A DNA stretch of 64,000 bases, taken from the NCBI RefSeq assembly GCF_003347605.1, contig NZ_QDFZ01000023.1, forward strand, positions 18,545-82,544. The letters run 5' to 3'. This DNA comes from Chryseobacterium sp. KLBC 52. Lineage in GTDB: Bacteria; Bacteroidota; Bacteroidia; Flavobacteriales; Weeksellaceae. This document shows, piece after piece, positions 26,557-35,543 of the stretch. Position 1 is the stretch's first letter. Each line of letters opens with the position of its first letter. Below the pieces are notes generated by a model that worked only from the letters and a program-made list of their open reading frames with translations, was not told where the DNA came from and made no database searches. Position numbers and translations under genes: made by a program.

Positions 26557-28590
26557 TTATTTAGAAGCTCCTGCTGCTTTTTCAGTCTTTGCTGGTGTAT
26601 AAGTAACTTTTGAAATATCAACCGTCATTTCCTTCAGACGTTTTGCCACATTTTCAGGCATTTCTTTCTGATATCTTCCTCCGATTACTTCAGCAAGGAA
26701 TTTTTCGATTTCAGCATACATCGCCATATTGTTCACAGGTTTACGGAATCCATGGCCCTCATCATCAGCAAGAATGTAGTTTACCTTTTTTCCTTTATCA
26801 CGAAGAGCGATGACAATCTGATCTGCTTCAGCCTGCTTTACTCTTGGATCATTAGCTCCCTGAACAATCAGTAAAGGTTTGTTGATTTTATCTACACTGA
26901 ATAGGGGACTTGCATCATGCATACGTTTTTTACCTTCTTCCGTTTTTGGATCACCTACCATCCCATAAAGGAATGCCCGGGCAGCTTCCCAGTAAGCAGG
27001 AACTGAATCCAGTAAAGTAAATAAGTTACTTGGTCCTACGATATCTACTCCTGCAGCATATACATCCGGAGTGAAAGCCAGCCCGGCCAGCGTTGCATAT
27101 CCACCATAGCTTCCTCCCATGATGACTACTTTATTTTTATCTGCAATTCCCTGATCGATCAGATATTTTACGCCCCAGGTAATATCATCCTGCATCAGTT
27201 TTCCCCACTGAAGATCTCCACCATTCTGGAACTTTTTACCATAACCGCCACTTGCTCTGAAGTTAGGCTGAAGCACGGCATACCCTCTGTTAGCTAAAAA
27301 CTGTACGGTTGAGTTATATCCCCAATAATCTCTTGGACCTTTCGGGCCTCCATGAACCAAAACAACAACAGGAATATTCTTGCCAGATGAACCTACAGGT
27401 AAAGTCAGGTAAGCCGGAATTTCAAGTCCGTCACTGCTTTTGTAGCTGATAGGAGTCATTGCTGCCAGATACTTTTCAACTTTTTTCAGTTCTGTTCTTG
27501 GTGTATACTGGAATATCAGCTGTTTTGTCTTGGCATCAAAGAAATAGGCTTCTGAAGCATATTTATCTCCTCCTACAGAAACAAGGAACTTAGAATAATC
27601 ATTGGTAGAACTTGCAAAACCAACCTCTCTTCCAGGGAATTTACTTTGCAGGAATTTGTAGTTAGCTTCCCAGGCTTTATCTTTCCAGTAATATTCTGTT
27701 TTATCTCCGGTGTAAGAAGTGTAGATCATTTTTCTTGTATTTCTGTCTAGGAACAGTCCTCCAAAATCTACTTTATCTTTAGGATCACTTTCTATTTTTG
27801 TAATCTGTTTTGTTTTCGGATCCATCAGGAATAGTGCAGATTTATCAAGATCTCCTTTATTGGTTACCAGATAAAACTTAGAATTGTCTTCGTTCCAGTT
27901 GGAGATATAAGCACTTTCTGTAACCAGTGTTTCGTAAATAGGAGTCAGTTTATCACCTTCTTTATAAAAAAACTGTGTCGTTCCTTTATCATCCGTTTTG
28001 GAAAGAACTCTCAATTTTTCATCCCAGTCAAAGTCGTAGCTTGTGATACGGTCTGTATTTTCGTAAATCTTTTTCAGTTCTCCTGTAGAAATTTTCACCG
28101 AATACAGATCGTGCCATGCTTTATCGCGGTTATTCAATCCGATCATCAGCAAATCGGGATCTTTTCTGCTTGCCATGTAGATACTGGCAGTTACGTCTTT
28201 AAGCGGTGTAATATTCCTTGATTCCGGAACTCCTTTTGTTACTTTTGCCATAGGATCTACTGCAAAAATATTCATGTTTTCATCACCGTTATTATCTTTT
28301 ACATACAGAATATATTTTCCGTCTTCTGTCCAGAAATATCCATTCAACGGGCGTTTGCTGTTTGTTAAAGGACGTGCTTTTTCAAAAGGTTCATCAATTT
28401 TTTTTACCCAGATATTCATAATCCCTTCATATTCTTTTGTAAAGGAAATCCATTTCCCATCGGGACTCAGCTGTCCTCCGGCAATTTCCGGGTTACCAAA
28501 GAATAAAGCTCTGTCCAGTACCGGGACTTCCTGTGCTCGTGCTGTATGTACTCCTATGAGCAGGAGCAATACATAAAAGATTTTTTTCAT
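26557..28590 (-). CDS. S9 family (prolyl oligopeptidase-type) secreted serine peptidase
   Basis: 677 residues with a signal peptide (MKKIFYVLLLLIGVHTARAQ). An N-terminal beta-propeller of WD40-like/Tol-like strands (about 25-390) precedes an alpha/beta hydrolase domain. The latter has VVLVHGGPKGPRDYWGYNST, the nucleophile motif GGSYGGYATLAG (Ser), the acid loop QGANDPRV (Asp) and the EGHGFRKP histidine. Such periplasmic or surface enzymes cleave oligopeptides, often releasing dipeptides or acylaminoacyl residues. Transcribed alone; a terminator lies just past its end. Confidence 0.93.
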   Translation of the reverse strand: MKKIFYVLLLLIGVHTARAQEVPVLDRALFFGNPEIAGGQLSPDGKWISFTKEYEGIMNIWVKKIDEPFEKARPLTNSKRPLNGYFWTEDGKYILYVKDNNGDENMNIFAVDPMAKVTKGVPESRNITPLKDVTASIYMASRKDPDLLMIGLNNRDKAWHDLYSVKISTGELKKIYENTDRITSYDFDWDEKLRVLSKTDDKGTTQFFYKEGDKLTPIYETLVTESAYISNWNEDNSKFYLVTNKGDLDKSALFLMDPKTKQITKIESDPKDKVDFGGLFLDRNTRKMIYTSYTGDKTEYYWKDKAWEANYKFLQSKFPGREVGFASSTNDYSKFLVSVGGDKYASEAYFFDAKTKQLIFQYTPRTELKKVEKYLAAMTPISYKSSDGLEIPAYLTLPVGSSGKNIPVVVLVHGGPKGPRDYWGYNSTVQFLANRGYAVLQPNFRASGGYGKKFQNGGDLQWGKLMQDDITWGVKYLIDQGIADKNKVVIMGGSYGGYATLAGLAFTPDVYAAGVDIVGPSNLFTLLDSVPAYWEAARAFLYGMVGDPKTEEGKKRMHDASPLFSVDKINKPLLIVQGANDPRVKQAEADQIVIALRDKGKKVNYILADDEGHGFRKPVNNMAMYAEIEKFLAEVIGGRYQKEMPENVAKRLKEMTVDISKVTYTPAKTEKAAGASK

Positions 28591-28663
28591 GTTTTTAAGT
28601 TTTAGTTGTTATTAATAAATTGTTGATGATTTTTAAATTTTTATCAATTTTTATAATAATGAA

Positions 28664-29782
28664 CTACATTTCCAGTTCAATGATTTTTTTTGCCATTTTC
28701 TGATTTATGCTTTCCGGAATTAAACCCAACAGAAAGTTACGTAGGGAATTCCCTTTTTCCCATTGAGAAACCTTTCCGATGGTACGGCTTGTATGAACGA
28801 TATAATCAACCTTTTTCCTTCTGGTACTTTGAAACTTTTTGAAAATAGTATTGAAATCCTGATGACTTTCCAGCAATTTCCCAATGATATAAGCGTCTTC
28901 AATGGCCTGGCAGGCACCTTGTCCCATATTGGGAGTTGTGGCGTGAGCAGCATCACCAATCAGGCATAGATTTTCAGAATACCATTTGGGAATAGGAGCG
29001 AGGTCGGAAATTGTATTACAAATAATATCTTCGTTTGCTGTAGCTTCAATAAGTTGTAAGACCAAAGGATCAAAATCATTAAAAATCTCTGCAATTTCAA
29101 GATATCTCCCGAAGCTTTTTTCATTGATACAGGCATACCAGTATACTTTTCTATCAGAAATTTTTACAAAACCGAAACGTTTTCCTTTGCCCCACATTTC
29201 AAAAGCTTCCTGATGATGTTTTTCCGGAAGATCAAAATCTACCAGTCCACGCCAGCATTTCTGCCCGGAGTTTCTTATGATACCCATTTTCAGGATCTGA
29301 TTACGGATAGGAGATTTTATGCCGTCTGCACCAAAAACAATGGTACTTTCAATCCGGGTTCCATTGTCAAAATCTAAAATATAGTTTTCCTCTTTTCTTA
29401 TTTTTTGTAATGAATGATTTAATTTGATACAATCAGACGAAAGGTTTTCTGCCAGAATTTTCTGAAGTTCAGCCCGGTGAATGGCAACATTACAGGAATT
29501 ATACTGCTTTTCCAATTCCAGAATTTCTGTTTTGGAGATGGTCTGCAAAGACTCATTGGCGATAACGATTCTATGGATCTTATTACCTGCATTTTCAATC
29601 TTTTCTTTTAAACCCAAACGGTCAAAAACCTGCATGGCATTGACGGCCATCATAATTCCGGCTCCTACGGGTTTTATTTCGGGAGCAGATTCATAGATCG
29701 TAAAATCATACTGATGCTGTTTCAGTACATTTCCGAGGGTAAGTCCTCCTATTCCGGCTCCGATGATTGAAATAGTTTTCAT
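28664..29782 (-). CDS. FAD-dependent aromatic-ring-type monooxygenase
   Basis: 372 residues, class A flavin monooxygenase fold. Seen: the N-terminal dinucleotide motif IIGAGIGGLTLGNVL; VFGADGIKSPIR (the DG motif); and CLIGDAAHATTPNMGQGACQ (the GD motif binding FAD ribityl). Such enzymes use NAD(P)H and oxygen to hydroxylate small aromatics, urate or antibiotics such as tetracyclines; this sequence does not decide among them. Cytoplasmic, no signal peptide. It lies 55 bases downstream of the GNAT gene on the same strand and may be co-transcribed. Confidence 0.88.
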   Translation of the reverse strand: MKTISIIGAGIGGLTLGNVLKQHQYDFTIYESAPEIKPVGAGIMMAVNAMQVFDRLGLKEKIENAGNKIHRIVIANESLQTISKTEILELEKQYNSCNVAIHRAELQKILAENLSSDCIKLNHSLQKIRKEENYILDFDNGTRIESTIVFGADGIKSPIRNQILKMGIIRNSGQKCWRGLVDFDLPEKHHQEAFEMWGKGKRFGFVKISDRKVYWYACINEKSFGRYLEIAEIFNDFDPLVLQLIEATANEDIICNTISDLAPIPKWYSENLCLIGDAAHATTPNMGQGACQAIEDAYIIGKLLESHQDFNTIFKKFQSTRRKKVDYIVHTSRTIGKVSQWEKGNSLRNFLLGLIPESINQKMAKKIIELEM

Positions 29783-29837
29783 GGATATTGTTTTTTGCAG
29801 ATTTTCACAACGTTGCGAAAGATTCTGTTTGATTACT

Positions 29838-30338
29838 CTATAACGTTAAAATATAACTCTCCGATACTTTTTTAAAACCATATTTACTGAAAAAGTTGTG
29901 AGCGCCATGGTTGTTGACTCCGCTTTCCAATAAAATAAAACTGATATTCCAGTTTTTAGATTCATGAATGGCTTTCTCCAAAAGGGTACTTCCCAGGGAC
30001 TGACCTCTTACAGATTGATCCAGGAGCATATCCTCCAGAATGGCGTATTTTTTAAAAGGACTGTTGATGACGTTGAAAACCATCATACCGACAATTTCTC
30101 CACCTTCATTTTCTGCGATCAGAATATTCAGTTTGGAACTGCCGTCAGAATTAAAATCGGTGATCAACTGTTCTGTCAGGATCAGTTCAAGATCAGGATT
30201 CCAATGGTGAGAGTCTATGGCTCTGCCGGACATCATTTCGCCATGAGAAATATAAGAATCTGTTTTATGGGTAATAAAAAAGTCTACGAGGTCTTTTACT
30301 CGGCTTTTATCGGTAAGCCATTGGGTAGTATATTTCAT
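29838..30338 (-). CDS. GNAT family N-acetyltransferase
   Basis: 166 residues with the acetyl-CoA-binding pattern of GNAT proteins: LEDMLLDQSVRGQSLGSTLL (motif A, the R/Q-x-x-G-x-G/S type) and LESGVNNHGAHNFFSKYGFKKVS at the C-terminal end. The N-terminus includes TKLNILIAENEGGEIVGMMVF-like strands. The substrate is unknown. Its start is 15 bases past the end of the lipoprotein gene, so the two are probably in one transcript with the monooxygenase. Confidence 0.88.
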   Translation of the reverse strand: MKYTTQWLTDKSRVKDLVDFFITHKTDSYISHGEMMSGRAIDSHHWNPDLELILTEQLITDFNSDGSSKLNILIAENEGGEIVGMMVFNVINSPFKKYAILEDMLLDQSVRGQSLGSTLLEKAIHESKNWNISFILLESGVNNHGAHNFFSKYGFKKVSESYILTL

Positions 30339-30353
30339 GAAGTGTGATGGTTT

Positions 30354-30962
30354 TTATTTTAAATTTTTCAGTTCTTGCAGCAATGTATTCTGCTTGTTGA
30401 TAAATTGATTGAGACTATCTGTTTTCAGAGGGTGAGCCTTTTGATATTTTTCAATTTCAGGAAGTGTTTTTCTGATTTTGAATACAAGATATTGATCATG
30501 AAGTGTGGTCCTGTTTGCTTTTATTTTTGCGATGAGGTCTTTGATCGTCTGTGTTTTTACATTATATTTTTCAGCACTTGCTTTTATCTCTTTTTCAATT
30601 TGCTTCTTTGTAACAGAATCGGTTACCGAATTTGATAGTGCCGTTGCATCATTATAATATGTTTCCGATTTACCGATAATATCATCATATTCCGAAATGG
30701 AGGTTTCAGCTTCCTTTTGAATATTGTCTATTCTCGTATCAAGATCCTGTAAAGCTTTGTCATTTTTTATAAGTTCCTGATAGATTTCATGAACAAGGTT
30801 TCCCTCACGTGAGGAGTATCTGGTGTTTTTCTTAATAGCTCCTGAAACTGAAGATTCAGCATTGTCAACTGCATTTTCTACTACAGGTGCCTGCTTCGAT
30901 TTGTTTTCGCTGCAGGAAATTAGAGATAAAGCCAGAATAGAAGCGAAAAATATTTTTTTCAT
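30354..30962 (-). CDS. Coiled-coil lipoprotein of unknown function
   Basis: 202 residues. A lipoprotein signal is clear: MKKIFFASILALSLISCSEN with Cys at residue 17. The mature part is rich in Lys, Glu, Asp and Ser and looks helical, with long heptad-like stretches (IYQELIKNDKALQDLDTRID, KKQIEKEIKASAEKYNVKTQ), so a periplasmic coiled coil anchored in a membrane is likely. No family recognised. Possibly co-transcribed with the GNAT gene downstream. Confidence 0.8.
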   Translation of the reverse strand: MKKIFFASILALSLISCSENKSKQAPVVENAVDNAESSVSGAIKKNTRYSSREGNLVHEIYQELIKNDKALQDLDTRIDNIQKEAETSISEYDDIIGKSETYYNDATALSNSVTDSVTKKQIEKEIKASAEKYNVKTQTIKDLIAKIKANRTTLHDQYLVFKIRKTLPEIEKYQKAHPLKTDSLNQFINKQNTLLQELKNLK

Positions 30963-31095
30963 AGTATGTTTTGTTTTGGTTGAAGATCAGCATCATATCC
31001 AAAGCAACTAAAATTAATCATTTCAATGCTAATACAGGTGATCAAAGGATATGATTTTAATTAGTTGAACAAACCTTGAAAAATGTTACATCCAT

Positions 31096-31127
31096 AAAAA
31101 AACGGAGCCTGAAACCAGACTCCGCCT
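31096..31127 (-). terminator. Terminator of rpoD
   Basis: CGGAGCCTG/CAGACTCCG (31103-31124, one mismatch, 4-base loop); on the minus strand it is followed by seven T. Confidence 0.88.
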
Positions 31128-31148
31128 ATAAAATTTTTTACGCTAAAA

Positions 31149-32015
31149 TTATTTACCCAGGTAAGATTTAAGGATCTTGCTTCTGGTATTGTGTTTTAGT
31201 CTCTTAATTGCTTTTTCTTTGATCTGACGAACTCTCTCTCTTGTAAGATCGAAAGTTTCACCAATTTCCTCTAAAGTCATTGGGTGTTTTCCGTTCAGTC
31301 CGAAGTACAATCTTACCAGATCAGCCTCTCTTGGCGTCAAAGTATTCAATGCTCTTTCAATCTCAATTTGTAGAGATTCCAGCATCAGATCTTTATCAGG
31401 ACTTGGAGATTCTCCTGAACGTAATACATCATAAAGATTAGAATCTTCACCTTCTACCAAAGGCGCATCCATAGACAGGTGTCTTCCGGAGTTTTTCATA
31501 GATTCTTTGATATCTTCCTCGCTCATGTCAAGAACTTCAGCCAATTCTTCCGGAGAAGGTGGTCTTTCATTTTCCTGCTCAAGGTGAGCGTATGCTTTAT
31601 TGATTTTGTTGATCGATCCAATTTTGTTCAACGGTAATCTTACAATTCTTGACTGTTCAGCCAATGCCTGTAAGATTGATTGACGGATCCACCATACTGC
31701 ATAAGAGATAAATTTGAAACCTCTAGTTTCATCGTACCTTTTTGCCGCTTTCATTAATCCTAAGTTACCTTCATTGATCAAATCGGGTAAAGAAAGACCT
31801 TGATTTTGGTATTGTTTAGATACAGATACTACGAAACGAAGGTTGGCTTTGATTAATTTCTCAAGTGCGGCTCTGTCGCCTGCACGTATTCTTTGTGCCA
31901 ATTCTACTTCCTCGTCCGCAGTGATCAGTTCCACTTTACCAATTTCCTGCAAATACTTGTCTAATGAAGCAGTTTCCCTGTTGGTAACCTGCTTAGTGAT
32001 TTTTAATTGTCTCAT
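31149..32015 (-). CDS. rpoD: RNA polymerase primary sigma factor (short RpoD/SigA type)
   Basis: 288 residues, the short primary sigma of Bacteroidota lacking region 1.1 and the long non-conserved region. Seen: region 1.2 (SLDKYLQEIGKVELITADEE); region 2 with LVVSVSKQYQNQGLSLPDLI-like core, NEGNLGLMKAAKRYDETRGF, KFISYAVWWIRQSILQALAE; region 3 (IGSINKINKAYAHLEQENER); and region 4 (LTPREADLVRLYFGLNG, DLTRERVRQIKEKAIKRL). It should recognise the TTG/TAnnTTTG promoters found across this window. Single gene with its own terminator. Confidence 0.97.
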   Translation of the reverse strand: MRQLKITKQVTNRETASLDKYLQEIGKVELITADEEVELAQRIRAGDRAALEKLIKANLRFVVSVSKQYQNQGLSLPDLINEGNLGLMKAAKRYDETRGFKFISYAVWWIRQSILQALAEQSRIVRLPLNKIGSINKINKAYAHLEQENERPPSPEELAEVLDMSEEDIKESMKNSGRHLSMDAPLVEGEDSNLYDVLRSGESPSPDKDLMLESLQIEIERALNTLTPREADLVRLYFGLNGKHPMTLEEIGETFDLTRERVRQIKEKAIKRLKHNTRSKILKSYLGK

Positions 32016-32058
32016 TTATTTTATCCTCAAAAAAGAGTTACTATAATATATACGTATG

Positions 32059-32087
32059 AAAAGGTAAAAAGGTTACACAAGGTGCAA
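32059..32087 (-). promoter_or_regulatory. Candidate rpoD promoter
   Basis: On the minus strand TTG (complement of 32085-32087), an 18-base spacer, then TACCTTTT (complement of 32059-32066), 44 bases before the start. The last base of the -7 consensus is missing. Confidence 0.35.
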
Positions 32088-32234
32088 TATTTTTTGTACA
32101 ATGAATAATGCAGAAGGTATTAGTATTATTTTAAATAAATTTAATTATCTGATAATGAGTAGTTTGATCTTTTTCTTGATGACGGGATAAAATTTAAATT
32201 AATAATGAAAACACTACTTAGAATCCCGTAATTT

Positions 32235-32276
32235 CCTTAAACCTTAAACCTTAAACCTTAAACCTTAAACCTTAAA
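32235..32276. repeat. Six tandem copies of CCTTAAA
   Basis: Six perfect 7-base units, followed by CTTTGAAC. Related words (TTTAAACCTTGAACTTTAAAC) recur singly at 33380-33400 and near 45745. Confidence 0.95.
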
Positions 32277-32284
32277 CTTTGAAC

Positions 32285-32314
32285 AAAAAAAAACGAAACC
32301 GAAGTCCCGTTTTT
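32285..32314 (-). terminator. Terminator of the S1/P1 nuclease gene
   Basis: Minus strand: ACGGGAC-TTCG-GTTTCGT (complement of 32293-32310, two G-T pairs), followed by a run of T. A T run is also present on the plus side. Confidence 0.8.
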
Positions 32315-32380
32315 ATCTCTAAGAGCTATATTGTAAATGGTTTTGGGTTAAAAACCCGCAACCCGCAATTCGAAATCTAC

Positions 32381-33172
32381 TTAGAAAAGCTCATTCAATA
32401 TTTTTGCCAGTCTTAATCCACCGTATAGAAGCTGTCTTTCCATTGTTTCATTAAACTTGTACTGATAGTCGTAAGCTAATTTAGAATCGTTTGGAGTCTG
32501 TGCATAGATTTTGTTGGCGATTTTATGAGAATCATACAACCAGTCTTCCAGGGTTCCGGATTGGATCTGTGCCACTTCTTCGTTAGATTTGATATCCAGA
32601 AGTTTAGAATATTCAGTATAGCTGTATTTTTGAGAATCTACTAACTTTCCATCCCAAACAGAGTGTAAATTGGTTTTTTCCCCGAAATAGGTAACATTGA
32701 TTTTGTTTCCGCCTAAGTCTTCAGCTCTTCCTACGTGTAGAGGCTGTGCAAGATCTCCCATAATGTGGATAAGGAAGATTAAAGCAATTTTTCTGTCTTT
32801 TTCAGAAGTGTTTTTGTCTTTGATCTGACTTGACAATGTGTTTACCTGTGTATAAAGGCTTGGTCCTGCCTGTGCTTTTAAATTTTGTTCAAATGCTTTA
32901 AAATCAGTCATCGGATCAATGTTTACATAATGCCATGATGAAGCCTGCTTCCATGCACCTGTGGTATCCGATTTGATAAAATCCGGCCAGTTTGCCCAGT
33001 AAGCGAGACGTTCTTTTCCCATGATCTTTTTAATCTCTCTTCTTGCTTTGCGGGAAAGGTGGTTTTGTGCAATGTCTGCAATCACTCTGTGTCCCGTTAA
33101 TCCCCACGCATAAGAATAAAGTGAAGAGGCCATGAATGCTAAAATCAGAATTTTAGAATAAATACTTTTCAT
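32381..33172 (-). CDS. S1/P1-type zinc nuclease, secreted
   Basis: 263 residues from ATG 33172; an upstream in-frame TTG would only lengthen the signal. The signal peptide MKSIYSKILILAFMASSLYS ends before A-W, so the mature protein starts WGLTGHR. The N-terminal Trp and its backbone are zinc ligands in this family. Further ligand motifs: ANWPDFIKSD; WHYVNID; FLIHIMGDLAQPLHVGRAED (the HxxxDxxQPLH motif); and LHSVWDGKLVD. Such enzymes degrade RNA and single-stranded DNA and release 3'-phosphates. Periplasmic or exported. Confidence 0.94.
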   Translation of the reverse strand: MKSIYSKILILAFMASSLYSYAWGLTGHRVIADIAQNHLSRKARREIKKIMGKERLAYWANWPDFIKSDTTGAWKQASSWHYVNIDPMTDFKAFEQNLKAQAGPSLYTQVNTLSSQIKDKNTSEKDRKIALIFLIHIMGDLAQPLHVGRAEDLGGNKINVTYFGEKTNLHSVWDGKLVDSQKYSYTEYSKLLDIKSNEEVAQIQSGTLEDWLYDSHKIANKIYAQTPNDSKLAYDYQYKFNETMERQLLYGGLRLAKILNELF

Positions 33173-33564
33173 TTTAAATAACAATTTTCAGTCTGCAAAG
33201 ATACGGCCCGCTTTCGGAATGAGCATGCTTTATCCTGAATTTATTCCATATGATGATATTAATAAAATTTAATTTAAATAAAAGAAGCAATTACAGTAGG
33301 TTTGACGGCTTGAATTTTTCCGGTAATAAAGGGACAGCAGAGAACAATACAGATTACAATTTAAAACGTGAATCACAACTTTAAACCTTGAACTTTAAAC
33401 TATAAATTAAAACCCTTTAATCGATTGATTCTGAATAGTTAATTTTAAATTTAAAAAAGCAAATAAATAGGCTATTTACCGTATTTTCACGGAATTTGTA
33501 GAAAAATATTCCTATTAGTGTCAATAAATTACTACTTTTAGGATAAAATTGTTGTAAAAATATT

Positions 33565-33594
33565 TTTTCAAACTTATGAGATATATTATCTTTA
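33565..33594 (+). promoter_or_regulatory. Candidate promoter of the tssG-tssN-tssK operon
   Basis: TTT at 33565-33567, a 19-base spacer, then TATCTTTA at 33587-33594, 25 bases before the ATG. Both boxes are one base off consensus. The rest of the 33173-33564 gap is AT-rich and holds no gene. Confidence 0.4.
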
Positions 33595-33618
33595 CAAGTC
33601 ATAATCAGAGGAAACACT

Positions 33619-34560
33619 ATGTATGAGAATAATATTGTAGATATGCATTACAATAAGCTGCAGACAGACTTTAAGGCTGAAGCTGTGGCTGTAAACCTCT
33701 TGAAATACCATCGTGCGGTAAGCAATATATTCATTGAGCGTGTCGGCGTGAACGACAGGGCTTACCTGAAGGATATAAAAAGTATTTCAAGCAGTTATTT
33801 AGGATTTGACGAGGAAGTTTTTACTATAGAGAGTTACAGAGAAGGTATTTACGACTATCTTCCGGAAGGATTATTTCATCCGCCGTCTCTGGGAGCTTCC
33901 AGAAAGAATGTTGATACTGTGGTAAGGGAAATCCGTAAACAGAAAAGGGTAGAGGATGATGCCCGTAAGTTTTTCCGACCTTTTGAGCTGGAAGTATTTT
34001 TTACGGAAATCAGTGCTTTGCTTAAAGAATCAGAATTTGATATCACCAGCAGTACAGATTCTTTGCTGGAAACAGTAAGTGAGCTTTGGCCCATGATCAA
34101 AATGCTGGACAAGCAGAGTGCCTATATTTTTATGCATATTTTACCTTTTTTCCATCAGATCAGAGGAGACAAAAGATGGTTTGAAAGATGTATGACTGCT
34201 TTTCTGCAGGTACCGGTACAAGTAACTTTTTCACCTAATATTATTGACGGAATTGAGAAAAATGATGATTCCATGTTATTGGGAAATTCAAGATTGGGAG
34301 TCACCTATATTCCAAGCGGTCCTCATATGGACGGGCAGCGAAACTGGGTGGTGAACATTGGCCCTATTCCTTATGGGGATATGAAGAAGTATATTCCGGG
34401 AAGTCCGTTCAGAAATGTGCTTCAGTCACTGTATGACTATTTTCTTCCTGTAACAGTGGATGTGGAAGAGAATTTTGTTACAGAAAAAGAGGAATATTCA
34501 TTCAGTCTTGAAGACGATGGAAGAAATGCCAGCCGCCTTGGATACTCTACATTCCTCTAA
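33619..34560 (+). CDS. tssG: Type VI secretion baseplate subunit TssG (subtype iii)
   Basis: 313 residues, soluble, no signal peptide, the usual TssG size. The C-terminal third matches the TssG layout: SMLLGNSRLGVTYIPSG, then WVVNIGPIPYGDMKKYIPGS and FRNVLQSLYDYFLPVTVDVE (compare the LG..LG, IGPL....FLP and L..L...YL pattern of TssG). The N-terminal part has FIERVGVNDRAYL and YLPEGLFHPP. With TssF it forms the wedge of the T6SS baseplate in the cytoplasm. First of three T6SS genes; the gap to tssN is 54 bases. The call rests on pattern memory and on the two neighbours. Confidence 0.75.
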   Translation: MYENNIVDMHYNKLQTDFKAEAVAVNLLKYHRAVSNIFIERVGVNDRAYLKDIKSISSSYLGFDEEVFTIESYREGIYDYLPEGLFHPPSLGASRKNVDTVVREIRKQKRVEDDARKFFRPFELEVFFTEISALLKESEFDITSSTDSLLETVSELWPMIKMLDKQSAYIFMHILPFFHQIRGDKRWFERCMTAFLQVPVQVTFSPNIIDGIEKNDDSMLLGNSRLGVTYIPSGPHMDGQRNWVVNIGPIPYGDMKKYIPGSPFRNVLQSLYDYFLPVTVDVEENFVTEKEEYSFSLEDDGRNASRLGYSTFL

Positions 34561-34614
34561 ATTATTTTATTATATTTACAACTACCAACAAAGTATAAAT
34601 TCGAAAAGAAACAA

Positions 34615-35517
34615 ATGGAAATTTCTTCAGTAAAAGGTATTTTTTTAAGGTATATCTTAATGCCTTTAATCGCAATTATTATGATGGTTATACTCGGTGT
34701 AATCAGGAGAAATAAACCTGCGATCAAAATTAAAGTTATTATTATATATGTACTCCTTTGCAGCTTATGTCTGGCTATCCCGGGCGTTTTTGGATTTGCA
34801 GGAAATCTTTTTAATCCGTACTGGTATCTTATTGCACAGGTGATCTACCTTATTTTTGGGATTATTCATGTGAATCTGCTGCATAAATATTTCAAAAAGC
34901 ATATTGATTCTCTGGCAATGAGTATTTTGTTTGAATCTATCCTTTCATTGACGTGTATTGCTTTGGGCGGATATCTTTTCACCCTGATCTTCAACTGGAT
35001 GAGCAAAGGCACAGGATACGCTGTGATGGCGGCAACAAGTATGGTGATCTTTGTGGTTCCGATGGTATTTTATTACTGCTATATCCAGTTTATCAGCATT
35101 CCTTTTGATATTTATAAAACATGGAGATATTCACCGGAGCAGAAGCTGCCAGATTTTGAAGGGGCAGATTTTGACAGACTAATGGTACTGAATGTTGAAC
35201 TGAGCAAGAAACTGGAAGATACCAACCGTTTCAGAATTAAAGCGAAAACACTTCCTACAGGGGTTACTTTCGGAGATTGGTTCTATAGAGTAGTAGATGA
35301 TTACAACCACAAAAATCCAGGTTCCATTATTCATCTTTCTGACGAAGGAAATGAACCTTATTACTGGATCTTCTACACCAAAAAATCGTTTTTCAGCTTT
35401 AGAAAATATATAGATTTCGACCACGACATTACGACAAACAACATTTCTGAAAATGAAGTGGTGATTTGTAAGAGAGTTATTCAGCATGAAGAGGAGGGAG
35501 TCACAAGAAAATCATAA
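34615..35517 (+). CDS. tssN: T6SS membrane protein TssN (Bacteroidota-specific)
   Basis: 300 residues. About five hydrophobic helices in the first 165 residues (for example YILMPLIAIIMMVILGVI, FNPYWYLIAQVIYLIFGI, VIFVVPMVFYYCYI) are followed by a soluble cytoplasmic domain of 135 residues (DRLMVLNVELSKKLEDTNRF, PTGVTFGDWFYRVVDDYNHK). This fits TssN, one of the subtype-iii components that take the place of the usual TssJ-TssL-TssM membrane complex. It lies between tssG and tssK with short gaps (54 and 26 bases). Confidence 0.72.
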   Translation: MEISSVKGIFLRYILMPLIAIIMMVILGVIRRNKPAIKIKVIIIYVLLCSLCLAIPGVFGFAGNLFNPYWYLIAQVIYLIFGIIHVNLLHKYFKKHIDSLAMSILFESILSLTCIALGGYLFTLIFNWMSKGTGYAVMAATSMVIFVVPMVFYYCYIQFISIPFDIYKTWRYSPEQKLPDFEGADFDRLMVLNVELSKKLEDTNRFRIKAKTLPTGVTFGDWFYRVVDDYNHKNPGSIIHLSDEGNEPYYWIFYTKKSFFSFRKYIDFDHDITTNNISENEVVICKRVIQHEEEGVTRKS

Positions 35518-35543
35518 ACACAAAAAATTAAAAAGTATTAAAC

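Noticed and set aside
33417..33617. 66-codon minus-strand frame before tssG
   Set aside because: AT-rich and overlaps the probable tssG promoter, with no coding character.
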